Assembly: GCA_046719305.1 (NCBI GenBank)
Contig: JBDNDE010000208.1
Span: 1 to 8,504 of the forward strand
Length of the DNA: 8,504 nucleotides
DNA from: RGDT01 sp046719305
GTDB taxonomy: Bacteria; Planctomycetota; Planctomycetia; Gemmatales; Gemmataceae
Direction: 5' to 3'
The position numbers were made by a program, and so were the translations under genes. Shown in pieces: positions 1 through 6,459 of the stretch. Every line of letters begins with the position of its first letter. The first letter of the stretch is position 1. Below the pieces are notes generated by a model that saw nothing but the letters and a program-made list of their open reading frames with translations, did no database searches and was not told where the DNA came from.

Positions 1-942
1 ATCCGACCAGCTGCAACCGGCTGAGGTAGCATCTTGCCGCAGCACACCTCGTTGCCAGCGATTGGGTCGACCCGCCGATTCGACCACCAAAATGGTGTTG
101 GACAAGCCATCGGTGATACTTATCAATGTTCGCGGAATCGACAACGCTTGCTCTGAACGCCAGGGCAAATCGCGGATCAATGGCCGCAGGCCGATAAGGG
201 CAAGTGGCGAGGTATCAAAACGCGGCACAAAAGGCCAGGATCCCGCATCGTAGGAACCATTGGGCGGGGTGTTGTAAAACACCGTGCTGGTGGCTGTGTT
301 GTTCGGGTAGCCGCCGTAAAAGGTGCCGAAACGCATTTCGGTACGCGAAACCACGGCATAATCACTGTAAGCAGCAGTATAGACGATCGGAGCAATGTTG
401 ACCGGTAGATTTACCCCCAACAACGCCAAGATGTTGGTAGCCACCGTGTAGGTGTTGGCATTGATGGCTCGAATATCGTCTCGAATAACCTGAGCGCGCG
501 GCGGAGTGGCCGGACACTGTGTCACCGCAACCGGGGTGGCGATAGCTGCTGCGTTGCTGGCATCAAAGAAGCCACGATTGAAATTGTATTGCCGGAACAG
601 GTTCTCCTGCTCCAGGTAGGGTAACAAGTAGGTGTTCCAGTTGTGGGCCACCAGCAAGTTCTGCAGTTGTCCAAGGTGCACAGTCCGCAGTTCGCCGTTG
701 GCCGTTGGTGAATTCAAGACCGTGTTGGTGCCTGGGGGAAAAGTGCCCTTGGTGCTTTCGTAGTTGTGGAAGGCCAAACCGTACTGTTTGAGGTTGTTCT
801 GGCATTGCACGCGAGCGGCGGCAGCTCGCACCTTCTGGATGGCTGGCAAGAGCAGACCGATCAAGATGGCGATGATTGCAATCACCACCAGTAGTTCGAT
901 CAGTGTAAATCCACGACGAGCGGGAGCAACGCGGGAATACAT
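1..942 (-). CDS. DUF1559 family protein with type IV pilin-like N-terminus (C-terminus missing)
   Basis: The minus strand reads open from ATG at 942 to the window edge (314 codons, no stop), so the C-terminus is missing. The N-terminus is a class III (prepilin) signal: a short basic leader, then RRGFTLIEL with cleavage expected after Gly11, Phe12 as first mature residue and Glu16 as the Glu+5, followed by a hydrophobic helix (about residues 13-34). After it comes the planctomycete DUF1559 signature, including QCQNNLKQYGLAFHNYES and GTFPPG. Near residues 276-283 is ITDGLSNT, the conserved TDGxSNT block. The usual C-terminal H-X9-DG segment would lie outside. Members occur in large paralogous families in Planctomycetota and are thought to form pilin/pseudopilin-like surface or secretion structures; the individual role is unknown. 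A GAGGG lies 6 nt before the ATG. The gene is alone on its side of an AT-rich gap. Confidence 0.93.
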   Translation of the reverse strand, partial: MYSRVAPARRGFTLIELLVVIAIIAILIGLLLPAIQKVRAAAARVQCQNNLKQYGLAFHNYESTKGTFPPGTNTVLNSPTANGELRTVHLGQLQNLLVAHNWNTYLLPYLEQENLFRQYNFNRGFFDASNAAAIATPVAVTQCPATPPRAQVIRDDIRAINANTYTVATNILALLGVNLPVNIAPIVYTAAYSDYAVVSRTEMRFGTFYGGYPNNTATSTVFYNTPPNGSYDAGSWPFVPRFDTSPLALIGLRPLIRDLPWRSEQALSIPRTLISITDGLSNTILVVESAGRPNRWQRGVLRQDATSAGCSWSD

Positions 943-1202
943 GGGTGGCCCTCACGAGGTAGGAGGATCAAAAAATGAACAATTTCTCAGAATATCTCTG
1001 GAAATTATTCTTCTTTTTCAGCCTAAACTAACTATTTGAAGATTTGATATAGAAACGATGCGGAAAAAGTGATCTTTATAAACCAATCCACAGAAACAAT
1101 CGCTGTTTAATCTACGGGTCATCGACGGGGAACTAATGAAGACTATTTCCATCGTGAAATGGTACTCTCGCGGATATCGGTACTTAGAACAGGAAGCCCT
1201 CT
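943..1202. other. AT-rich intergenic region upstream of the DUF1559 gene
   Basis: This 260-nt gap is distinctly more AT-rich than its surroundings, especially about 965-1120. It should contain the promoter of the DUF1559 gene and the 3' end of the barrel-protein transcript. On the minus strand there are TATAAA (1075-1080) and TATATC, but neither has a convincing -35 hexamer at 16-18 nt, so no promoter is called. A weak 5-bp inverted repeat (AAACA/TGTTT, around 1094-1108) has no T-tract. No tRNA, small ORF with a ribosome site, or other element was recognised. Confidence 0.6.
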
Positions 1203-2234
1203 CTAGAAATCAAACTGCCCACGCACAAACGGTCCGTGCCAGGAAAACGAACCGTTGCGAGTCGCGATTGAACCATCACCGGCTAAGCCCAGCGAGCCGA
1301 TCCGAAACCACTGTTCATAGGTGTAGCCGAGTGTGAAGCTCAAACCGGGAATACTCGATGGCCGGTAGATCAGCCCTAATTGGGCGTTGAGCGTTGGCAC
1401 GTTCCGTTGCTCGCGTGCCGTCAGCAGGGCCACACTAGTTCGTAATTCAGTCCGATAACGCTGCTGGGTCTCGCCGATCAGAAATGCACCATCGGCCCTG
1501 CCAAAAATCGACAGACCTTGGACCCAGGCGATGCGGCGTTGGAGTTCATACTGGGCATGCAACCCCGAGCCGAGGTAGTTGTTGCTACCTTGAATCACAA
1601 AGTCCCCCGTCACCCCCCGTGAATCGAAATACAGCGAGGCAAGCCGGCCCCCGAGCCGCCATGAGGCCGTCCAACGCGGGACGATCTCATAGGGCAAGAC
1701 ACCATAATCTAGGTCGATCACGTTGCTGGCCAGTCGCGTCTTGGTAGACAGATCCAACCTGCTCTGATTCACCGTACCGGTGCCCTCGGCGTTGAGCAGT
1801 CGATAGCCCAAAGCCACCAGCCCCTCGTCTTCGGCAAAGCGGTAACCGATCTCGGTGTGAAAGCCAAAGGTGGTTTGCAGAGCGACTTGCGGCACGCGAA
1901 ACGGAGCCGACGAAGGTAGTTGATTGGTGAGGGTGGGAAAGGCAAACAGCAGTTCATCGGTGAAATACCAGCCTTCTTCCTGATCGGGTAGTAGCGAAGG
2001 CGGCCCAGCAAACGGGTCATCTGGCAGCGGCGGCGGTATTGGACCGGGCGGCTGAATCACTAGCGGATTGGGTACTCCGGCCGGTCCTGCACTTGGTGAG
2101 GGTACCGGGGCTGGTCCCAGCGGCGAACCATCCCCTGAGAGGGGGGCCGGCAGGGGACGCGGTGGACGGATCTCCACCTGAGCCATCGCCGCTCCGATCC
2201 ACGACACCGCCAAAAGCAGGAAAAGGTTCTTCAT
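1203..2234 (-). CDS. Exported proline-rich outer-membrane beta-barrel protein (planctomycete type)
   Basis: A 343-residue protein starting with a clear Sec signal peptide: MKN, a Leu-rich core and a cleavage site after AMA (residue 18). The next roughly 69 residues (19-87) are about one third proline, a low-complexity spacer with PP/PPP runs. The rest (about 88-343) alternates polar and hydrophobic residues with many aromatic and Gly positions (GFHTEIGYRF, SFTLGYTYEQW) and ends in aromatic Phe (GQFDF), as outer-membrane barrels do. It resembles the BBP7-like barrel proteins of Planctomycetota, but I cannot place it in a named family. The start at 2234 is chosen because the signal peptide begins there; ATG at 2246 and TTG at 2285 are in-frame alternatives and none has a strong Shine-Dalgarno. 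It lies 84 nt after pgsA in the same direction. Function is unknown; a surface, porin-like or structural role is inference. Confidence 0.75.
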   Translation of the reverse strand: MKNLFLLLAVSWIGAAMAQVEIRPPRPLPAPLSGDGSPLGPAPVPSPSAGPAGVPNPLVIQPPGPIPPPLPDDPFAGPPSLLPDQEEGWYFTDELLFAFPTLTNQLPSSAPFRVPQVALQTTFGFHTEIGYRFAEDEGLVALGYRLLNAEGTGTVNQSRLDLSTKTRLASNVIDLDYGVLPYEIVPRWTASWRLGGRLASLYFDSRGVTGDFVIQGSNNYLGSGLHAQYELQRRIAWVQGLSIFGRADGAFLIGETQQRYRTELRTSVALLTAREQRNVPTLNAQLGLIYRPSSIPGLSFTLGYTYEQWFRIGSLGLAGDGSIATRNGSFSWHGPFVRGQFDF

Positions 2235-2318
2235 GGCTCCCGCCATATAGGGCCACGCCAGCCGATTCAACCCCAGAACCGTCAAGGGGGGGGCGGCGTC
2301 GAAACGACTTGAAAGCGG

Positions 2319-2870
2319 TTAGACCCCGGGGGGCCGTGTCGCTCGGACGACATACTGCACGCCACTGGCCACTGTCGCCGCCAGCATGGTCCACAGCAAC
2401 CCATTTCGTAGCGGAGCCAAGCCGGGCAGCAGTGGTGCAGCGAGAGCGGCGAGCAGCGCGGCACACTGGGTCACCATCTTGAACTTGCCCAGCCAATCGG
2501 CCCCGAAGGAAACGCCTTGAGCTTCGAGATAAGCGCGTAGCCCAGTGATGAGAAATTCGCGAGCAGTGACCAGGGCGACCATCCATGGCGCGAGCCAGCC
2601 CTCGCGCAATCCCACCGGCAGCAGAAAGATAAACGCCCCAGTGACCAACACCTTGTCTACCAACGGATCAAGCATCCGCCCCAGGGCCGAGCCGGCGTTC
2701 AACAGCCGTGCCAGATAACCATCGAGCCAATCCGTAAGGGCAGCCAAGACAAACACCAACAAGGCCGCCAGCCAGTATTCCCAAGCGATGAGTGCAAACA
2801 GGGCCAGGCTCAGGCCCAGCCGTGATAGGGTGAGCACGTTCGGGATCGACTTGAACGACTCAGCGGACAC
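2319..2870 (-). CDS. pgsA: CDP-diacylglycerol--glycerol-3-phosphate 3-phosphatidyltransferase
   Basis: This integral membrane enzyme makes phosphatidylglycerophosphate from CDP-diacylglycerol and sn-glycerol 3-phosphate, the committed step to phosphatidylglycerol and cardiolipin. The CDP-alcohol phosphotransferase motif D-x2-DG-x2-AR-x8-G-x3-D-x3-D is complete: Asp47, Asp50-Gly51, Ala54-Arg55, Gly64, Asp68 and Asp72. Several hydrophobic helices flank it, and the N-terminus carries the family's SIPNVLTLSRL. The GTG at 2870 is preferred because it gives 183 residues, the usual PgsA length (E. coli about 182). The in-frame ATG at 2900 and GTG at 2921 would add 10 or 17 poorly conserved residues inside rimO. 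With the GTG start, pgsA overlaps the end of rimO by 11 nt, indicating translational coupling; rimO-pgsA adjacency is common in bacteria. The start codon is less certain than the identity. Confidence 0.93.
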   Translation of the reverse strand: MSAESFKSIPNVLTLSRLGLSLALFALIAWEYWLAALLVFVLAALTDWLDGYLARLLNAGSALGRMLDPLVDKVLVTGAFIFLLPVGLREGWLAPWMVALVTAREFLITGLRAYLEAQGVSFGADWLGKFKMVTQCAALLAALAAPLLPGLAPLRNGLLWTMLAATVASGVQYVVRATRPPGV

Positions 2871-4239
2871 GGATCGCTCGCGCCACCAAGTCGTAACCAT
2901 CCGCGGCCGTGATGCGGGCACGAATCAGGTCGCCCGGCTTGAGCCCCTTGCCTTTGACCCGAACGAGGCAATCAATTTCCGGGGCGTCGGCCGTGGTGCG
3001 TGCTTCTACCTGGCCAGGGATTTCGGGGTCGAGACGGTCGGCCAACAGGTCCACTTCGTGGCCCACCCACTGCTGAGCATAAGCAAAGGCGATCGGTTGC
3101 TGCAATGCCATCAGCCGATCGACACGCTGGGCCTTGACTTCTTCGGGCAGATGATCCGGGAGGCGATCGGCCGGCGTACCCGGCTCGCGGGAGTAGGGAA
3201 ACACTCCCAGCCGGGCAAATTTCGTCTCCTGAACAAACTCGCACAACTCGGCAAATTCCGCTTCAGTCTCGCCCGGAAACCCAACAATAAACGTCGTTCG
3301 CAACGCCAGACCGGGAATTGCTGCACGCAGCTTCTTCAGCAGGGCCACGGTGTCGGCCTTGTTGACCCGGCGTTGCATCCGCTTGAGCATACGATCGTTG
3401 ATATGTTGCAACGGCATATCAAGATACGGTACGATGCGTGGGCGGGCCGATTCTCCACTGGCCTGGGCTAAAACTTCGATCAACTCGTCGGTGAAAAAGA
3501 TGGGGTAGGTGTAGAGCAGCCGAATCCACTGTAGCCCCTCGACCCGGAGCAATTCTCGCAGCAGAGCCGCCAGCCGCACCTCGCCATACAGATCCAGGCC
3601 ATAGTAGGTGGTGTCTTGAGCGACGATGACCAACTCGCGCATCCCATCGCCGACCAACTGCCGGGCCTCTCGCACCACCTCTTCGATCGGCTTGCTCAGG
3701 TGCTTGCCGCGCATGCTGGGAATAGCACAAAACGTACAGAGCCGATCGCATCCTTCGCTGATCTTCAGGTAGCCGAAATGCTTGGGTGTGATAACCCGTA
3801 GCCGTTCGGTATCGGGCAAGGCCTTGACCGGCGCAGGGCGAAACAAACTGCGTTGCTCCGCTGCCAGCCGCCTTTGCCGGGTGCGATCGACCACCTGCAC
3901 GATCTCTTCGCGACCATGCACCCCGACAATTTGATCGACCCCCGGCACCTCTTGGAGCAGCGCCTCGCCTTTGCGTTCAGCCAGGCAACCAGCCACCACG
4001 ACCGAGCCGAGCCGGCCCTGTTGCTTCAGTTGGAGCATCTCGCGGATGACCCCCAGCGACTCTTGCCGAGCTGGCTCGATAAAACCGCAGGTGTTGACCA
4101 CGACCACATCGGCCCCGTCGGCTTCGGCCGTCAGGGTATAGCCAGCCTGGGCGAGTTGGCCAAGCATTCGTTCGGAATCGACCTGATTTTTAGGGCAACC
4201 TAGGCTGACGAAGGCATAGGTTCGGGCCGGCTCGGTCAT
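2860..4239 (-). CDS. rimO: Ribosomal protein S12 methylthiotransferase RimO
   Basis: RimO is a radical SAM enzyme with two 4Fe-4S clusters that adds a methylthio group to the conserved aspartate of ribosomal protein S12 (Asp88 in E. coli numbering without Met). The 459-residue protein has the three-part layout of methylthiotransferases. The N-terminal UPF0004 domain has Cys15 (SLGCPKNQVDSE), Cys51 (NTCGF) and Cys85 (AGCLAER). The radical SAM core has CxxxCxxC at Cys164, Cys168 and Cys171 (SEGCDRLCTFC). A TRAM domain occupies roughly the last 70 residues. SLGCPKNxVDSE and the DMPLQH segment point to RimO rather than MiaB. ATG at 4239 is chosen over GTG at 4272 because it starts close to the conserved first strand. 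A strong promoter lies about 40 nt upstream; pgsA follows with an overlapping start. Confidence 0.96.
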   Translation of the reverse strand: MTEPARTYAFVSLGCPKNQVDSERMLGQLAQAGYTLTAEADGADVVVVNTCGFIEPARQESLGVIREMLQLKQQGRLGSVVVAGCLAERKGEALLQEVPGVDQIVGVHGREEIVQVVDRTRQRRLAAEQRSLFRPAPVKALPDTERLRVITPKHFGYLKISEGCDRLCTFCAIPSMRGKHLSKPIEEVVREARQLVGDGMRELVIVAQDTTYYGLDLYGEVRLAALLRELLRVEGLQWIRLLYTYPIFFTDELIEVLAQASGESARPRIVPYLDMPLQHINDRMLKRMQRRVNKADTVALLKKLRAAIPGLALRTTFIVGFPGETEAEFAELCEFVQETKFARLGVFPYSREPGTPADRLPDHLPEEVKAQRVDRLMALQQPIAFAYAQQWVGHEVDLLADRLDPEIPGQVEARTTADAPEIDCLVRVKGKGLKPGDLIRARITAADGYDLVARAIRVR

Positions 4240-4278
4240 TCGTCGCTCACAAAAAGACCCTGTGGGGAACACTAGACC

Positions 4279-4306
4279 ATCATAGACTCGCGTCCGCTCA
4301 CGTCAA
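4279..4306 (-). promoter_or_regulatory. Candidate sigma70-type promoter for rimO-pgsA
   Basis: On the minus strand, TTGACG (4306-4301) is followed after 16 nt by TATGAT (4284-4279). Each hexamer matches the sigma70 consensus at five of six positions. Transcription would start near 4270-4273, giving a leader of roughly 30-35 nt before the rimO ATG at 4239. It sits in the only gap between the SWIM gene and rimO (4240-4368). That gap otherwise shows no tRNA, riboswitch-like element or ORF. Confidence 0.6.
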
Positions 4307-4368
4307 CGGTTGCTCGTGTGACCCTCGAAATCCTAGTCCCTTCATCAAGTCAGTAGGCCACCAGGTCG

Positions 4369-4764
4369 TCAGCCCATCGGTCGCTCCGCTGGGTTTTTTC
4401 CCTCCGAAGGGCTAGTCATCTCGGTTGCTGTTGAAAGTGGTAAGCAGTCTCTAGTAGACACCGGCCAGCGTCCGGCCTGTAACAACGCCAGCAGTCCCAA
4501 CACATGCTTGCAATGGCCGTGCCGCAAAAAACCCAAGCAATCGCAATCGCATTCCTCGGCCGTGCCGATGCGTAGATGATAGAGTGTGCCCAGGCCGGTG
4601 CGGTGCAGAGCGAAGCCTCGTCCGCCAATCTCACAAGGAATCTCGCACAGGGTGTAAAAGGTCGCCTGGTCGGCGTCGCGCAGGCAAACAATCGCCACGC
4701 CGTTGGGGTCCGGCGGACGGATCAATCGGATCGTGCGCAGTTGCGGTCGATTGCTACGGCTCAT
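4369..4764 (-). CDS. Small SWIM zinc-finger protein of unknown function
   Basis: This 131-residue protein contains a SWIM-type zinc-binding motif, C-x-C-x8-C-x-H, at Cys74, Cys76, Cys85 and His87 (CDCLGFLRHGHCKH). It is preceded by Cys72, giving a CDCDC cluster. Further cysteines at 27, 40 and 44 lie in the N-terminal half, which looks like a small beta-rich region. The last roughly 30 residues are polar and probably disordered. SWIM fingers bind DNA or protein partners in helicases, transposases and Rad51-paralogue complexes. Here the finger stands almost alone, so no function can be assigned. An AGGAGG (4770-4775) sits 5 nt before the ATG, which supports expression and the start. The gene is divergent from the ferredoxin gene across 67 nt, and rimO follows 129 nt downstream with its own promoter. 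Confidence 0.8.
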   Translation of the reverse strand: MSRSNRPQLRTIRLIRPPDPNGVAIVCLRDADQATFYTLCEIPCEIGGRGFALHRTGLGTLYHLRIGTAEECDCDCLGFLRHGHCKHVLGLLALLQAGRWPVSTRDCLPLSTATEMTSPSEGKNPAERPMG

Positions 4765-4831
4765 GTCGCCCTCCTGGGCGATTGCCCTCCGTTAAAGTAG
4801 ATTAAGTGAGATAGCTTCCGGAGGAAATCCC
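4765..4831. promoter_or_regulatory. Divergent intergenic region between the SWIM and ferredoxin genes
   Basis: These 67 nt must hold the signals for two divergent genes, or promoters reach into the coding regions. Shine-Dalgarno sites are visible at both ends (minus 4775-4770, plus 4820-4824). An imperfect palindrome GGGCGATTGCCC (4776-4787, five of six pairs match) lies next to the SWIM ribosome site and could be an operator or a leader hairpin. No -35/-10 pair in either direction is good enough to call. The centre (4791-4815) is AT-rich. Confidence 0.35.
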
Positions 4832-5191
4832 ATGCCACAACTCACCATCCAGGGCGTCGGCTCGTTCGACGTTCCCGCTGGGAAACGCCTCGTTTTGGCT
4901 CTGACTGACGAGGCTGGCCAAGACCAACTGCACGCCTGCGGCGGCAATGCCCGCTGCACTACTTGCCGCGTCGAATTCCTCGCTGGCGAACCGGAGAAAA
5001 TGACCGTCGCCGAAAAAAACTGTCTGTCGACCAAGGGTATTCATGGCGTGCGGCTAAGTTGTCAGATCGCTTGCGAAAGCGACATGACTGTCCGTGTCAT
5101 CAGCCGCCTGGCCGGTAGTGGACGTGCGGATGCCGGCAAGCGACCGGCGGACACCATTCAACCCGAACCGGTCGAATGGACCACCAAGTGA
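4832..5191 (+). CDS. 2Fe-2S ferredoxin with adrenodoxin-like cysteine spacing
   Basis: A 119-residue cytoplasmic electron carrier. The beta-grasp ferredoxin fold is indicated by the N-terminal hairpin (QLTIQGVGSFDVPAGKRL) and by the cluster-binding cysteines Cys36, Cys42, Cys45 and Cys77 (ACGGNARCTTC and LSCQ). The spacing C-x5-C-x2-C-x31-C matches adrenodoxin-type ferredoxins in the first loop rather than the C-x4-C-x2-C of plant ferredoxins. The ferredoxin fold ends near residue 92; the remaining roughly 27 residues are a charged, Pro-containing tail with no known role. GGAGG (4820-4824) lies 7 nt upstream of the ATG. The next gene starts 7 nt after the stop, so the two are probably co-transcribed and coupled. 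The redox partner is not in the window. Confidence 0.92.
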   Translation: MPQLTIQGVGSFDVPAGKRLVLALTDEAGQDQLHACGGNARCTTCRVEFLAGEPEKMTVAEKNCLSTKGIHGVRLSCQIACESDMTVRVISRLAGSGRADAGKRPADTIQPEPVEWTTK

Positions 5192-5193
5192 GG
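5190..5193 (+). promoter_or_regulatory. Ribosome binding site overlapping the ferredoxin stop codon
   Basis: GAGG (within TGAGG) begins inside the TGA stop of the ferredoxin gene and lies 5 nt before the ATG at 5199. This decides the start of the beta-propeller gene, since an upstream in-frame start at 5094 would lie deep inside the ferredoxin gene and would hide the signal peptide. It also indicates translational coupling of the pair. Confidence 0.7.
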
Positions 5194-5198
5194 TTGCC

Positions 5199-6413
5199 AT
5201 GCAGGTGTGCGTCTTACTGCTGGCGTTGGTCCCGTTGGCCGATGCCTGGCCGGAATTTCGTGGCCCCACAGGCCAGGGGCTGTCCACGGCCAAGAACGTC
5301 CCTACTGAGTGGGGGCCGGAGAAAAATCTGGTCTGGAAGCGAGCAATTGCCGGCAAGGCCTGGTCGTCGCCGGTGATTGCCGACGGCCACATCTACCTCA
5401 GCACGGCGATCGGCAGCGAGCAATTGGAGTTGCGGTTGCTGTGCCTGGATGCGGCCACAGGGCGTGAGCAGTGGAACACGTTGCTATTTCGCAAAAAGGC
5501 ACACAAGCAACACCCCAAGAACAGTCAGGCCAGCCCGACGCCGATCGTGGATGTCGCGAGCGGATGCATTTATGTTCATTTTGGGCCATATGGCACCGCC
5601 TGTGTCGACAGCAGGGGCAAGCCCAAGTGGAAGAACGACCAGTTGGACTTTGCCCCAGTCCACGGCACGGGTGGTTCGCCGGCGCTAGTTGACGGGCTGC
5701 TAGTGTTCACACGCGACGGAGCCAGCATTCGTGAATTGGTAGCCCTGGACGCTGCCACGGGCAAGGTGAAATGGCAAACGAAACGTACCCCGGTGAGCGG
5801 CAATGCTTTCTCCTTCGGCACGCCGTTGGTCATCACGGTCAAGGGCCAAAAGCAGATCATCAGCCCAGCAAGCGGCATGGTGGGAGCCTACGACGTGGCC
5901 ACGGGCAAAGAGATCTGGCGGGTGATGTATAAAGGGTACTCGGTGATTCCCCGGCCGGTCTTTGCGCATGGCATGATCTTCATCGGCACCGGGTACGATA
6001 GCCCCAGCGTCTTGGCCATCCGGCCTGACGGCCGCGGCGATGTGACCCCCAGCCATGTGGTGTGGAAGACCCACACGCGAGCGCCACACACGCCCTCGCT
6101 GTTAGTCGTCGGCGACGAACTGTACATGGTCAGCGATGCCGGCTTCGCTTCGTGTTTGGATGCTCGTACGGGCAAAGTTCACTGGAGCCAACGCTTGGCC
6201 GGCAAAGGCTACTCGGCCTCGCCGATTGCCGTGGGAGATTTGATTTATTTCCTCTCAGAAGATGGCGTCGGCACCGTGATTCGGGCTGGCACCACGTTTC
6301 AGAGCGTGGCAACCAACCGCCTGGGGGAGCGCACCTTGGCCAGCTATGCCGTTTTGGACAATGCGCTCTTTGTCCGCAGCGAAACGCATTTATTCCGCTT
6401 CGGGAACAAGTAA
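5199..6413 (+). CDS. Exported PQQ-like beta-propeller repeat protein
   Basis: A 404-residue protein starting with a short hydrophobic signal peptide (residues 1-16, MQVCVLLLALVPLADA). Its n-region has no basic residue. The mature part opens with WPEFRGPTGQG, the typical start of planctomycete PQQ-like outer-membrane/periplasmic propellers. Four blade signatures A-x-x-G-x-x-x-W are visible: LDAATGREQW (83-92), LDAATGKVKW (183-192), YDVATGKEIW (231-240) and LDARTGKVHW (320-329). Interleaved strands such as SSPVIADGHIYL and SASPIAVGDLIYF indicate seven or eight blades in all. The family resembles quinoprotein dehydrogenases and BamB. I see no clear set of PQQ/Ca catalytic residues, so a structural or binding role is at least as likely as an enzymatic one. 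It is coupled to the upstream ferredoxin gene and converges on the phosphonate operon, ending just before a hairpin. Confidence 0.88.
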   Translation: MQVCVLLLALVPLADAWPEFRGPTGQGLSTAKNVPTEWGPEKNLVWKRAIAGKAWSSPVIADGHIYLSTAIGSEQLELRLLCLDAATGREQWNTLLFRKKAHKQHPKNSQASPTPIVDVASGCIYVHFGPYGTACVDSRGKPKWKNDQLDFAPVHGTGGSPALVDGLLVFTRDGASIRELVALDAATGKVKWQTKRTPVSGNAFSFGTPLVITVKGQKQIISPASGMVGAYDVATGKEIWRVMYKGYSVIPRPVFAHGMIFIGTGYDSPSVLAIRPDGRGDVTPSHVVWKTHTRAPHTPSLLVVGDELYMVSDAGFASCLDARTGKVHWSQRLAGKGYSASPIAVGDLIYFLSEDGVGTVIRAGTTFQSVATNRLGERTLASYAVLDNALFVRSETHLFRFGNK

Positions 6414-6440
6414 CGGCTATCGCATCTGTCCCGATAGTCG
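6414..6440 (+). terminator. Hairpin between convergent genes, possible terminator
   Basis: Starting directly after the TAA of the beta-propeller gene, bases 6414-6422 pair with 6432-6440 to give a 9-bp stem (one G-U pair on the plus-strand RNA, 6416/6438) and a 9-nt loop. No T-tract follows on either strand, so it is not a canonical intrinsic terminator. On the minus-strand RNA the wobble becomes a C-A mismatch, so it fits the plus-strand transcript better. Its position between two convergent stops fits a terminator or an mRNA 3' end stabiliser. Confidence 0.4.
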
Positions 6441-6458
6441 ATGCTTGCCGATGCTTGA
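6439..6458. repeat. Two-copy 10-bp tandem repeat
   Basis: CGATGCTTGC (6439-6448) is followed directly by CGATGCTTGA (6449-6458), differing only at the last base. It lies in the short gap between the convergent genes, next to the hairpin. With two copies only, it may be chance. Confidence 0.5.
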
Positions 6459-6459
6459 C

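Noticed and set aside
563..955. 130-codon open frame on the minus strand inside the DUF1559 gene
   Set aside because: It is a shifted frame of the DUF1559 gene, whose own frame carries the prepilin motif and the family blocks.
943..1202. tRNA, small RNA or riboswitch in the AT-rich gap
   Set aside because: No cloverleaf, T-loop signature or strong stem with conserved elements could be found by eye.
2280..2285. TTGACG as a -35 box of a promoter for the barrel gene
   Set aside because: The bases 16-18 nt downstream read GGCTGG and similar, with no -10 likeness.
2039..2482. 147-codon plus-strand open frame opposite the barrel gene and pgsA
   Set aside because: It is antisense to the proline-rich region and the PgsA C-terminus; GC-rich shadow frames are expected there.
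2788..3471. 227-codon plus-strand open frame opposite pgsA and rimO
   Set aside because: It is antisense to two clearly conserved genes; the protein has no recognisable motif and no ribosome site supports it.
5094..5198. N-terminal extension of the beta-propeller gene to an upstream start
   Set aside because: It would overlap most of the ferredoxin C-terminus and bury the signal peptide; the ribosome site at 5190-5193 supports 5199.
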